DNA from: Dromaius novaehollandiae | Taxonomy: Eukaryota > Chordata > Aves > Casuariiformes > Dromaiidae | DNA length: 64,000 nt | Direction: 5' to 3' | NCBI RefSeq assembly: GCF_036370855.1 | Contig: NC_088098.1 | Location: forward strand, 199,439,773 to 199,503,772 | Shown here: in pieces, positions 48,601 to 61,700 of the stretch | How positions within the stretch are numbered: position 1 is the stretch's first letter | Layout: each line of letters begins with the position of its first letter | Program-made: the position numbers and the translations under genes | The notes under the pieces: generated by a model | Database searches by the model: none | The model's input: the letters and a program-made list of their open reading frames with translations, nothing else | What the model was told of the DNA's origin: nothing

Positions 48601-51580
48601 GTTCCCTAATCCCAGGGAGATTAGTAGATGTTTAGACTCTCTGAGCACATGTAATACCCATCCTTTTTCCCCTTTCTGCTGGTGATTCCATGTATGCTTG
48701 CACCTGGAGACCACTGCCTAGTCACACAAACCCTGTTATATAATGACTGGCTAATAAACCAAAGCTAATATCTCAGGGTTGCTACCTTCCTGCGTGATAT
48801 GAATTTTCCAATCTATGTTAAGTGATACTACAGAGAAGAAAATAATCTCCTTACCAAGAATATTGTTCTGGTTTGTGGCTCCTAATGTATTCCAGGGACA
48901 ATCTCATTGAAGGAAAAGATTTTCCTGGCACAAAAAAAAATTTCTCAAATCAGCTGCAGCTGCCAGATAGTTTCAGCTTTGAATTGTTTGCATTTATTGG
49001 ACCTGGAGTGGGTTCAGTGAGGCATTTCATATCTGCCTTGTGTCAACAGTTTGTGAGCCTTGAAGCAACTCCAGTGAACTCCCCTCCCCCCATGCAAATT
49101 AAAGGCAGGGCTACAACCGTGGTAACCAGAGGGCTAGAAGCTGGAAAATGTCACACCACAGTTGAGGTCAAACTGATATAAATCCATGATGTGATGATAG
49201 CTTCAAAAAAAAAAAAAAATCCAAACAAATGCAACCTACATTTAATACTCAAACTTTTCCACATCAGTAATGTGGAGAGCTGTTCTATGTGGAAGGGTGC
49301 TATGAAGGTTAACAAATGTTTGTATAGCTGATAGCTCTTGACGTTATGCGCTAACAAACAGTTGTTCACTAACAAATTATTAGCAAACAGTTGCTCACTC
49401 TAAAACATAAACACAGCCTTTAAGAGACATGTAGCTGGAAAGCTGGATCTGGAAGGAAACTGGCTCAGCTAGAAAGTTTTTCAAAGAAAATGAGGGTTAA
49501 AAAAGGGAAATGGGATTCTGAGTAAGATAACATAAGGTTGCCTGTAACCATAAGCAGCTTTCTGCACTTGTTGCGGTGTGAAGAGAAGGAGGTCTCCAAC
49601 CTACATAATCTATTGATCCATTGAGATTTTGCAGTTCTCTAATACTTTCCTTTTAGTCATCCAATTCCTGAAGCTGTGAGTAAGCTAAAGCATCTGTTTT
49701 TCTGGATTGGCTGGAGAGATCATGTTCCATTTACCTGATCGTAGCCTGCTACTCCCAGCAATTCCAAGAACATGCTCTAGTTATTTGAAAACCTCACACC
49801 CATTCCATAGTTTATGACTGAAGGACAAGAAAGTTGCAACAAAAAGTGACATTTTCTCCGTATCATGCAAATAAATCCATGTGCTTTAGTAGCTGATTTG
49901 TTGTAGACACTGATTTGTGTACCAAAGGGGTATGGGCAGACAGATGAGATTTCGCTGGAGGGTAGTGTTTGGCAGAAGCTAAACTGGTTTCTGTACTTTA
50001 GCCAGTATCCTTTTTGGATATTTGCTGAATGTTCAGAGTTGTGTTGTTTTTGAATTTTGGGGTTTTTGGGTTTTTTTTTTTCTGCCTTATACTTTGAAGA
50101 ATTTGCTTTACATGCTGCAGAGTCTAAAGGTCCAATTTCACCTTCTGAAGTGTTTCTGTGTGTGCATGTGTGTGTTTGTTGGGGGGGGGGGCAGAGGGAT
50201 GGATGGACAGACAGAACAACCACTGCATAATAGTGAAACCATAAGGACCTTGGACTGCTGAAGCATCATCCAATGCAGTGTTCCTCAAGCTTTGTAAGCC
50301 TTCTTCCCTTTTGAGCTCCCTCTCTCTTTGATTACAAGCTCTCTCTTCTCAGAAGGTGAGAAGTTCTTCCATACTGGGAGGAATGAAAAATGGCTGTAAT
50401 TGCCAAAAGTATTTACATTCTCCAGGGAGCAGATAACTACCTTTAATTGCTGGCAGCAGCTAGGCAATTAGCTGTTCTCTGAGTAGTATAAACACTTTAT
50501 GACCTCCTTTGAACCCTTCTTTGAGAATCCCATTGACATATAAGGGTCACAATTTGAGGAAACACAGATCTAAAGGCAAGTATAATTGTGAAAAACCATC
50601 TACATAGAAACACAGTTACAAATTTCAATCTGACATTGTGATGGGAAGCTTACTTTTAAAGGTTTCTGAGTTCTTAACATTCTTTCCAGGAATGTAAGAA
50701 GCTAGACAGATTGCACTATAAAAATACTGTTATACTGAATTAAAAAGAGCATGGTCAATGATAATACACCCAGACATGGAGTTATGATTTTAATTCTATA
50801 TTTACCTTGTTAATTCTGTTTAGCTCATAGTCTTTCAATTCGTCATCCAAATATACTCCAAAGGAGTGGTCAGAGCTACTCTTGTACACGAACCAAGCGT
50901 AATTTGGAGAGTCTCGATGTAACAACTATTTTGCTGCATATAGTATTTATTCTCTTTTGTAATGAAACTGCAATCACAATCCTTCAACTGTAAAAGGTAT
51001 TTTCTGCTGTTCATTCAGAGATTTATCACATTTGGAGACTGGTGCCCTCTTAGTAGTTGTGGTCACACAAGGTATGTCTGGTTATTCCTGGCTATCACTC
51101 ACTAGACTAAGTCAGCCTTCATTCAGTCCCTTGTCCTGCAGACACAAATTTTTGTGTATCTAGAGTGTGTAGTTAGATCTTGCCCTCAAGTTTCTGCAAC
51201 CTGCAAAGACTTAAGACTGAATGCTGTTCTACAGCCTAGCACCCTTTGCAAGTGATTGTCTGTTATTGTAGCATGGGGGAAAATAGTAGCACCACTTATT
51301 GATTAGTTGGAGTTAATAAGTTTGGTTTGGCTGAGACTCATCTCAGTGACCCCCTGTCCCAGCTAAAAGTTATGCACCTGGTCTGTGTATTCACCTACAG
51401 CTCCACTACAGCAACTGGAGAGAGAGGGGCCTCCGGAGAGCTATTCATCTTACCCTGAGGCAGGCGGCAGAGACCCATCACTTCCCTCAGGAGGCCTGTC
51501 GCTTGTTCTGCTGTGATAGGGAAATACGAGTCTAGGCCACCTGGCCTTTTTTTTTTTTAGATGCTGTAAGGTAGGTGAGA
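45636..51580. other. Intergenic region between the convergent EEF1AKMT1 and IL17D genes
   Basis: No gene is supported here. The region contains a hAT-type element at 50276-50567, a C run near 46631-46639, an A run at 49205-49219 and a G run near 50179-50190. ORFs of up to 148 codons resemble nothing known. Confidence 0.6.
50276..50567. mobile_element. hAT-type MITE (Charlie-like), 292 bp
   Basis: The left end CAGTGTTCCTCAAGC and the right end TTGAGGAAACACAG form imperfect terminal inverted repeats beginning CAGTGTT/CTGTGTT, as in hAT-Charlie elements. The flanks are ATCCAATG (50268-50275) and ATCTAAAG (50568-50575), a 6/8-matching candidate target-site duplication of the 8 bp expected for hAT, with T at position 2 and A near the end. 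There is no transposase, so it is non-autonomous. It is old. Confidence 0.6.
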
Positions 51581-51603
51581 TGAAGCCCACCCTTTGTATT
51601 TAA

Positions 51604-51609
51604 TTTATT
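51604..51609 (-). terminator. IL17D: Candidate IL17D polyadenylation signal
   Basis: TTTATT on the + strand is AATAAA on the minus strand, about 860 bp beyond the IL17D stop. Another candidate lies at 50946-50951. Transcript evidence would be needed to choose. Confidence 0.35.
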
Positions 51610-52465
51610 TGAATGGATAATTTTCTCTCCTAACATGAAAAAGGTTTTTGTCCATGCAGCTTTACAGAATACAATTTTATCACAATTAACAATTAAGAGG
51701 TTAATGATGAATGAAATCTAATACAGAATTACTGGGTCCCATATTAAGTTTTTTTTCTAATTGACATTTTCTGTGTAGTTAGACTTAGTCCACATAAAAA
51801 AGTCTGCTGTCCTTTTCTAATATTCTAGAATGCTTTTTCTCACCACTTTTATACGCTAAGCAATATGGCAAATTTAAAAATAACAAACTCATAGAATATT
51901 GTTTCATTAATTACTCCAACTCAGCACAGGTTCCCACGTTGTAGTGTATTAATACTGAAAGATTTAACAGCTAAGAACACTGCTGGGAGTTAAGATACAC
52001 AGTATAAAAGCCAGGCTCTCCTAGCCTGAAAAATCATCTTTTTAACTGCTGATTTGGTACATGTGCAGCAGTTATGTGATTTTTATATAAGGGTATCTAA
52101 AAGTAGAGTATAAAAGACTCCTTTAAAATATCTACAACCAATAGCCTGCTACAATAATAGCTAGCATGTCTTATAGTTGCATCCTTGTCTAAAATTCACT
52201 GTGGATAAGCAAGGATAAAATGTCCTGCTCTAAAGAAAAAAAAAAAGCTACATTGGAATTTGCAATGAATACTTAAAAAAGCTAAAAAAGTTCTTAATAG
52301 GAACTGTCATGTCTAGTGATCTGAGCGACTGGACAAAACGTTCCATCTTATAACTGAAATAGTTGCAAGTAGAGAGACAGTAAGTTTTCTGCTGTTTTGC
52401 AGTTTCTTGAGGTGTGAAATGACGGTGTGAAGCCAATACTGCACACAAGATCCTTTATATGTTCT

Positions 52466-52781
52466 TCATTCTGATGATGGCTTGTTCTGGTTTACCAGCA
52501 ACTTCATTTCTTGCTTATCTATGCTGGAATTTACACTTTCAACCTCTTTTTCTTGCTCAGGTACGCAAGTGCAGCCCACTGGAATGGTGACATAATCTTC
52601 CGTGTACACGTAGCGGCCTCCAGCACAGGAGGAGGTGCGACGCAGGATGACGGTTGGCATGTACACAGGGGTGCTGCGGAAGTGAAAATTCTCCTCCCCA
52701 AAGATCCCCATGAGGCAGCCTTTGCACAGACAGTACGCTTCAGGAATGTATTTAGGATATCTTGTGGGATCATACGAAATT
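52466..52781 (-). CDS. IL17D: IL17D terminal coding exon (cystine-knot part)
   Basis: On the minus strand the acceptor is TTACTTCCATGTAG. The exon encodes ISYDPTRYPKYIPEAYCLC through LVNQNKPSSE and a stop at 52468-52466. The open frame upstream of the acceptor is intronic. Confidence 0.96.
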
Positions 52782-55700
52782 CTACATGGAAGTAAATAAT
52801 AAAGATTCATTAGTATCTTTAAAAATATAAGTATTCATCTGGAAAACATTATTATAAATGTTGACAGATAAATCATGTTATATGTTTTGGGCTGGTTTTG
52901 TTTTTTGGGTCGTTTTGGCCAGGAAAAATAGATGTAGTTGTTGCTGTAAGGCTTATTTGTAAAGTGGAAAGAAAAAACATGAACAGCTTGTTCAGCTGAT
53001 CAGAGCCTACAGCATACTAAGGTATGAAGTGCCTGGATTCCTAAGATGTGCGACTCAGAGGTTTAGACAGAACTGTGTTGAACTAAATGGATAACCGAGG
53101 CATTAAAAAGGAAAACTGGATGTTTCCAAATTTTTGATCTGCCCTGAGTTTTTCATAACTTTTTACAAATTCTTGTTAACATTATTATTTTTGAAGCTAC
53201 ATAACATGATGATTTAAAATTTTATAATTCAAATAGAATGATATTATATAATTCTTTCTGCAATAGCTTTCACTCCCTAGTGTGCGTGCGGTGTTAGGGA
53301 AAGGTTCCTTCATCTTTTGAGCAGAACTCTACATTCCTTTTCTCTAATTTACTTCTAACTATTGTCTCTACTTCTTCCATCCTTCTTTTCTAACCAAAGA
53401 GAAAAATAATAACCTTTGCATGCCCACACTGAGAGAAACTGCAAAGCCGAAGTTTTTGCTGCACTCTCCTGCTACGTTGCCCCGAAGCTTCAAGAGTATT
53501 TCCTCTACTTCTTGGTTTATGTAGGTCTCCCTTCCTCTGTGCTTACTGCTGAGCCCTGCCCCTGTCTCCGGATACCCTGACTAGCAGTACTGGCAGAGCT
53601 TGTAACCGAAGTTATAGGTTGGGCTGATGAAGTCCAAGATACAACCATCTTCTCTGAACATAGTTGGAAGAAGAAATATGGATGTGATGTTATGCTTTCA
53701 AGTAACACAGATCCTGCCTGTCTGATACCTGGTGTTTTTAGTTTAAAAAAAAAAAAAAAGTAAAAGCTGATAGGTTGTTTTTGAAATAAAAAAAAATGAG
53801 TACACAGGGTTAAAACTGGAGGATGTTGCCACATTGCTTATTGCAGTGATGTATTTTTTGCTTATGTTCTTTACCCACTTTTCCTGCTTATACTGGAAGT
53901 AATTGTGGGGCATGTTGTAACTTGTACATTATTCTAGAAAAAAATGTTTGCATCTCCAAAAAAAGAGGATGTCTTTTATATGTTTAACTCATATGCCAGC
54001 TGGCCTCTTGGCTTCTGTAGCCTTCCTCCAGATCACATTCTGCTCTGAAACTATCACTAAACCAGGCCTGCCTCAGGAAGGGTTGAACCGTACAGCTGCA
54101 GAGGGGTGACTCCTCTCTTTGGCTTAGACTGCAGAACTCTGCTGCAGGCTGTTACTGACATAGAGTGTCAAGACACTTTGGCAGGTCATCTAGTCCGAAT
54201 GCCTCCACTGAGGCAAGCTCAGATATATTTGCCAATGTTTGTCCAGCTCCTTCTTAAAAGCCTGCACAGGAGATTCCCGAGTCTGCCCAGAGGCTCTGTT
54301 GCAGCGTTTCACTGCCCCTTTATTTGGTAAGTGTCCCTAAAAGCCAAATGCAGCACTTTTTTTCTTGCAAACTAGCTTTTTCTGGGTTTGGCCTGGAAGT
54401 CAGACCAGCTCATCACTGAGACTAAAAATTCAGTAACAGTCAAAGGGAGATTTCATGTTAGGAAATGTTCACAGACTGTAACATTTATGTTATGTGAAGC
54501 ACTGTAAAAACACAGGTTGCACTATGTTTTAAACCATCCTCTATGTGGGATCAGGATAGGACCACAATGCAGTGACTGAAGACTACTCTATCTGTTTACT
54601 CTGGGTTCTCTTGAATTTTACTGTTGGTGCTGGAAAGTACTTTAGGGAGGATCACAGACATGATGCAGCATAGCCACCGAGCTAAATCACTCCCAGTAGC
54701 AGCAGATGAAGTGGGACAATTATGTAAGAAAAATGAATAAATACCTATCAATCATCAACATAATTATTTAGTTCTTGGATGATGCAAACTGATGAAGCAA
54801 TGCCTTCATTCCCTTAATAATTTTAAAATAAACAGTTTTGAAGAAAAAAAAACAGAATGGATTTAATGCAGTTCCTAATTACAGCTCTTGGAATGTCACA
54901 GGCTAAGCATCAGGGTTTGTATCGGTTTCTCAGGCATTAAACCTTTAGTCTTTATCTATATTTGAAGGGTCACTGGGGTGAGAAGAGGCCTCCGCTCTGG
55001 AAGCAGCAGTAACTGTCTGTCTCAAGCTGTGATTGCCCAGTGACTTTTATGCAACAAAATCTGTAGTTGCCAAAACAGGCACTGCAGCTCCCCTCTTGCC
55101 TGTGCCCTTGCGTTGATGCTAATGCTCTTCTGGTCACAGGCTCGAGCAGGAACTCACCTAACTGGAAGGTAACCTAACCAAAAGCTGGATTTTGGTCCTT
55201 TAGCTGTATTACCAAATGTATAAAAACACTCACACAAACATGGCAGCATGAGCAAGCAGCTGCAGACAAAGGGGTGGGGTGGTGGGCTGCCTTTTCAGGA
55301 GAAGTGGCATCAGTTTGTCAAATTAAAACAACTCTGGAATTGCAGCTTTAGCCAAACACAAATGCCTTTTTTTTTCTTTTTTTTAAGGAATTTGTTTCCC
55401 TCATGGAAAAAAAATCTAATTCTCTCATAGCCAGACATCTGTGATGTTGTGGGGTTTTTTGGGGATTTTTTTTTTTTTTTCAATATTTTCCCAGGAAATA
55501 TCTTCATGTTTCGGGATCTCACACCAATGTGAAATAAAAATGTCCGTTATCCAGCAGAAGGGGAGCAAGCAAAATACAGTCTTACTTCTCCCCTTGATAC
55601 ATTCCCATTTCAAACTCAACTGTGAATAATTTCAGTGGTAGATTGTTACGTACACCATATGTCAAGTCATTGGTATTTCCTATACTGTGTTATCTCTAGC

Positions 55701-58700
55701 ACCTGGTTTATGATGTTACTGGAAAGCATGAAAATGCTTCGATGCAAACATAAGGGTTTTTACTAATAATAAGAAAATAGTCTCACAGGAATCTTGATTG
55801 AGCCACAAACTTCCCCCTTCAGAATTTTCACATAGCAAAAATCAGGTGTAACTGAGGGTTTTTTCCCAGCAAGATGGCGTGGGGATCAGAACTGACTCGC
55901 TGTAGAAAACAAAACAAAACCAAACCCTCTCTTCCATTCCTGTGTGGTGCAGATACCACTGCTCCATGGTAAGGGGACTGGAAAGAATCAGAGTGGATCC
56001 AAACTCTTAAGATGGATCCAAACCATAGACCTGGCTTTTGCATCCAGCCCAAACTTGAAGGCGACTGCTGTTAGTAACATCTCCAAAAATTAAAGTTAAC
56101 TAAAATGTCACTAAACTTTGGAGCCATACCCAAGTTTCTTCAGCACAAGTCATTTAAGAAAGACTGTATAACGACAGGCTCCTTTTAGTCTTTCCAGGCA
56201 ACCCAGTCTGGTTTGGGGCTGAACTGCTAACAAATGCTAGTAACCTGACCCTGTGTTTGTGTGACCTGCTGCTTCTGTTTTCACGTGTTGAACCTAACCA
56301 CTTTGTGCACGGCAGCCACAGTGACTACAGTTCAGTGGAGCTCCATTACCCCAAGCATGACAAGGCACATGTTTTTATGTCTTCTCCTAGAACAGGCCAA
56401 ACGCATGTGATTGATTAAGTTAGCTCACTGGACAAAAGCCTGCTCCAAACTCCCAATAGCTCCTTCCCACGCATAGCAAAAGCTGCCCCTAAATTGCACG
56501 GACACAGCAGAATGAGCTGGGAAGAGAGATGGAGGACCTGAAAACTGCAGCTTTCTAGCGGCACCCAGGTGTTCCCTGCCTGCTCCCCCAGCCCGTGTGT
56601 CATTTTGCCATGGCCACATGTGTATGACTACAGCCCGACCATTCAGACGAGGGCCCCCTGTCCCTGCAAATTCATGGGACTCGGTCCTCCAGGTATCAGA
56701 GTGTACCGCCAGTGCTGCGGGCCAGCAGCGCAGGCTGACCAGCGCGAGGGGCAGGGAGCTCTGCGGGGCTGGCCCTGCCGCAAGAACAGGAGGCTTTGTG
56801 CTGAAGGGACTGCGGCTACGCGGCTTTCCCTTAAGGCCCTGTGACTGCTCTGGGAGCGCCCAGCGAAAAGCAAACTTCCTGCTGTTTGTGTACCAAGCCT
56901 GGAAACGCAAGAGAGAAATGTCTGCCAGAAGTGCAACCCTTACAAAGACCTGATCTGTCTTGTCCTGCATTGCTGCGCTTATATGTAGTATTTTTAATAA
57001 TATCAGCGCTTTATAGTTTCCAAGCATTTAAATCCAGTGGGCCAGATGCCATGCTGGGATAGGCCGATACAGCTCTTCATGACTCTGCTGTTAGCATTAG
57101 GCTATTCATTTGCACCAGCACTGTACCATCTGTAAATAAGAAAAACTAAGCATAATGTGAATTTAACAAAAGAACACCTGCTATAGAGAAATAAATGTCT
57201 CACCAAGAGAAAAAAATAAAAAAGATGTTAGCTCTTAAACCTGTATTTCTGAGCGCAAAGTAAAGGGATGATGCGCTGTGTATTAGAACACTGACAACAT
57301 GCAGCTGTTGTATGAACACATACTCAAATAAAACGGCCAGCACTTCTGCATCCCCTTGTACTCTTTCCCGGGGCTGCATCTTTGGCTTAGCCATACTGGA
57401 TGCCATACAGATTCTGGAAAATGTCCTGGATATGGGAAAACCCTTCTCTCACATGCCTTTTTTCAAAAGTACTGTAGTGTTCTCACACAAGCTTGGCTTG
57501 ACCCATGATGAAGACAGACTTGCCTGTATTACTTCTATTAAAATTGGAAGTAAATGAACACTAAACTCACGATGCTTATAAACAGCAACTGGGTTTTGAA
57601 AAGTAGAACAAGCTAGACAACATTTCAGAAAGGGACTAGCTAAAATTGGATTTCATGATCAAATAAACACTGAGAATAAAGATTAAGTCTCTATTTTACT
57701 GAATGTTCCTCACTATGGACTCAGTACAGGAACAGCAGTCTAAGAAGGAATCCTAAAAAGATGCTGAGAAATTTTGCTGGTTATTTTATCTTATTATTTA
57801 TCAGTAAATAATCTCCCATGGAAATCACTATTTCTATGCAGACTGTAAAAGGATCTTTATTATTTTTTCCATCTATCAGTGACAGCATGCTGGATACAAA
57901 ACAAACAAAAAAGGCAGGCTCAGTCTTTGAGTATCTAAGGCTCCAAACTCGTCTCTGAATCCAGCACATGAACCCTTGAATCCTGGCACAGGATTAGGCT
58001 CCCAGAGACAGACAAATAAGAGAGGAGACTTGAAAATCCAGAAACAGGAATGACTTGTCAAATACACATAAACATTTTTGTTAAAGGTAGAAGTGTGTTT
58101 GCAGATGAATGTGAATGTATTCCTACAAACTAGCTATGAGTGCTGTTATAACCTCAAGACAATAGAGGGTAAAAATTAAGCCGATATATACAGCTGATTA
58201 ACAGAAGGGCACTTGTGCTATACAGCACAGTTAACGGAATCAAAGATCAATACTAACTGTAAACTTGCCACTGACTTCAGTGGGACCAGATTTTTCAACC
58301 TTTATTCCTAGCTTTACGATCAGATCCTGCAAATGTTTAGGCACATGTTTAAAATTAATCCCTTTTAATGGGTCTTGTCCATGCATAAAGTTACTTGTGT
58401 GTGCACCTCTGCAACTGAGCTCAAATTGGCAAAGATTTAACATGTTTATGCCTCTGTAAATTTAAACAAGTGACACCCATGCTGTGCCCTGTAAGCAGGA
58501 TCTGTCGCTGGGAAGACAACCCCTAGCACTAATCTCTGTGAAGCAACTGTTAAGAGCAGCAATAACTGAGGACCACAGCACTTTACAGCACCTCCTAGTA
58601 CAAGCAGACTTTGCTGGATTTCATTGAATATCCATGCAATATCACCAAAAAAGGAGAAGGAACTCCTGGATAGATATCACACACTGGCACACAGTCAGTC

Positions 58701-61700
58701 TGATGATTTCACAGCAGAGGCTTCTGCTGCCGGCTCTATTTTTTAAAAGGACTGGGTAATTCTTAGATCAACCTCCTGAAGTGTTGAGCAAATCCAGTAT
58801 GCTCAAGATATCACTCAGCAAGACTGACTTCAGTTCGGGGAACTCTCTTGTCTCTGTATAGCTCTACACGGTTAAGAGTGATATGGGTGATTAAACTTTG
58901 TGCTTGGAGTGATGTACTGATCTCCTGCGGCCATGCGGATGGAATTTCAGTATCAGGCAGATGAATTAAGTTTTCCCCCCTTTTGCCCCGATTACCGTTA
59001 GTTGCTGCCAGCAGCAAGATCTTGGACCAGATTGGTCTGTGGTGCAATCCTTGTACAACTCCTGTATTTCTGGGGTGTAGCAAGCCAAAAATGATGTAAG
59101 TCTTGATTTTTGTATAACCAAATTAAAGACCAAGTAATAGAAAATAAATGGTAAGCACAGAACAAAGACAAGGAGAGAAGCCACACAAAGATTATCTGTA
59201 CTTTTAGCCAATCAAACATGATTCTGCCACACTGAAGCGAACGACAAACTTGATAAATGTGATGCAATAGGGGGAATATTGGCCACAGGTCTCTCAGTAA
59301 TATATTTGATTCTTTCTCACAAATCTGTATCTGAAAAAATTCCAATTGACTTGGACTGAACTGTCATGTGAGCAGAAAAATTACAAGAAGCAGTGTTAAA
59401 CAGCTGGGAACAGGTGCCTGGGGAGATATGCAGGGGAAGGCCAGACTTAATACCTTTACTAGTAATGAGCTGGAATAGGGAGTATAAACAGGATGTTAAT
59501 GACATCTGCAGATGGTCACAGCGGGAACTGTTGCAACGCCAATGAAGACAGAGAAATAGTACAATATATTTCAGACATTAGAATGCAGGTCAAAAAGCCC
59601 CAAAAGCCCTCCATGCACAGAGCTGAAGTCAACCGCACCGTAACTGTTTAACGGCAGAAAGGAAACTGGAGAGCAGGATGCCTGTGAGACACTTGTGCTG
59701 AAGCTGGACAGGAATCTTGGTGCAAGTTTCACATAGTCAAGTTCATGCTCCGAGGGATGTCACACCACAGTGTAAAGGAGGGAACTGTCTAACTCTTCGC
59801 AGGTTACAGATTACAACTTGAACACTGAATTCACTTCTGGGCATTCACCACTAGAAGAACTCGGGCAATTCAAAGGCAGTTCAGGAAAGAGCAATAAACC
59901 TTGATAAGATGAGTGAAGGGGACCAATTTATGAGGAAAGATTAAAAGAATTACATAAAATAGACTTGCCAAGAAAGTTCTGCGTTACAGGCGATGTATGC
60001 AGTTTTCCAGAATAACATACCTACCATGGAGAACAAACTGTTTGGATCCTGTAAGTGGAATTGGTTAATCACTGACAAGACAATTTGCCATTACTTGCAA
60101 CCTTTAATGGAAAGTTGAATGTCCTTTTTAAAGACAGGCAGCAGCTCTAACAGCAATTAGGAGCTTGCCTCCAGGGTAACTGGGTGAATACCTGTCATCT
60201 GCATACTGCAGCAGATCAGACCAGATCTTCATAACGCTCTTATCTGGCTTGAAAGCCTATGAAATGGCAGGTTGCGAAAACAAATGCACAATACTATATA
60301 TAAAGAGCAATTTTATATTTTATACTTTTAATACAGCTCTTGCAATGTCTGTTGCTATCTCACAGTACTAACGATACAGTAAAAATGATATCAAGAAAAA
60401 AAAAACTTTCAGGGAGATCTATTACTAGGTAGCGTATTCAAGTCTCTGGATCCTAAAGAAGGTAATTTTTCCCTCAGTGTAATTCTAGATCTTGCCTTTG
60501 AGGGTGTAATACTTTTTTTTTAATACCCTTTTTAATTTCAAACTTTGGAATGATCATCTAGGTATAAACAAGAAGCAATTCTCTTTATTAAAAAAATTTC
60601 ATCAAGTTACTTGTATGTGAACGATTAGTGGTCTATTCAGTATGTTTGAAAACATTTTGATGAAAGTACAGTGGATTTACGGTTTCTTAATAAACTTTTT
60701 GTAAGCCAGACCCCAAAGAGCAGCTGGCTCTGTGTGAAGACCCATGCCTGTACACAGCTCCAACTGAAAATAAATATCAGCCCAACAAGATGTGACCAGA
60801 AGAGTATTTTGAAGCACCAGTATTTGGCAGAACCAGTGTAAGAATAACTTAGCATACTGGTAGATGTGCCTTTCATCAGACTTTCTTTTTGCATGTTTAG
60901 GTAGCTTAAAAAATACTCAGTCTGTTTACAAAAAATGTAATTTAACTAAAAATACTATTTCTAAAAATATTTTGTTTAAGAAAGACTTACTGAGAAAATA
61001 AACCATTTTCTCTCAGTGGGAATACTTAAACTAAAGCTCGCAAAAAGCATGCCACAAAATAAATATTTATTGGATATCACTAACAGGGAGATATTTTTAT
61101 TTAAATATGCTGAATATACAGTAAAAGTGTCAGGGTGTTTATGAAGGATCACGTACAAAAAATAAGAAGAAAATCAGTTCCTTCAAAGTTTGCACGTTTT
61201 AGCTTCCTGTTGTCTGCAGTGTCTTCTTGGAGAGCCAAAAAGAATTAACCCAAATCTGTCACTCTTACTCAGACAAAAGTACTAGAGAAGGCTTGATGGT
61301 GAGAATGTGATCAAACTCTACTTTTAGAATTCTAGATGAGTGGTTTTCAGCTTTTTCAGAGTTTCCAACAGAAGTGCAGGCTCTTGTTTTGTGTATTAAC
61401 CTGCCAAACAGCAGATTTGCTTTACTTAAATTTTTACGTCTCCTTTGCTTTACTTAAATTTTTATGTCTCCAGGAGTCTATCGACCTGTTTCACGCCAGG
61501 TGAGGGGTGTTTCTGGGCCACAGGTTGAAAACACCAATCTAGAAAACTGCAGTATTCCTGTATTTCCTTGCCTGTGCTCTGAGAGCAAACTGGAAGGTGT
61601 GCCTTTGGGAACATGTGCAGTGGGGTAGGCAAAGATACAACGCTGCTGGTCTGTAACCAGAGCACATACTGTGCTCAGATATATTTAGGAAGCCAGTGCA

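Noticed and set aside
56425-57027. Minus-strand frame of 200 codons in IL17D intron 2
   Set aside because: The composition follows the local GC-rich patch, there is no recognisable domain, and overlapping frames of similar length exist on the + strand.
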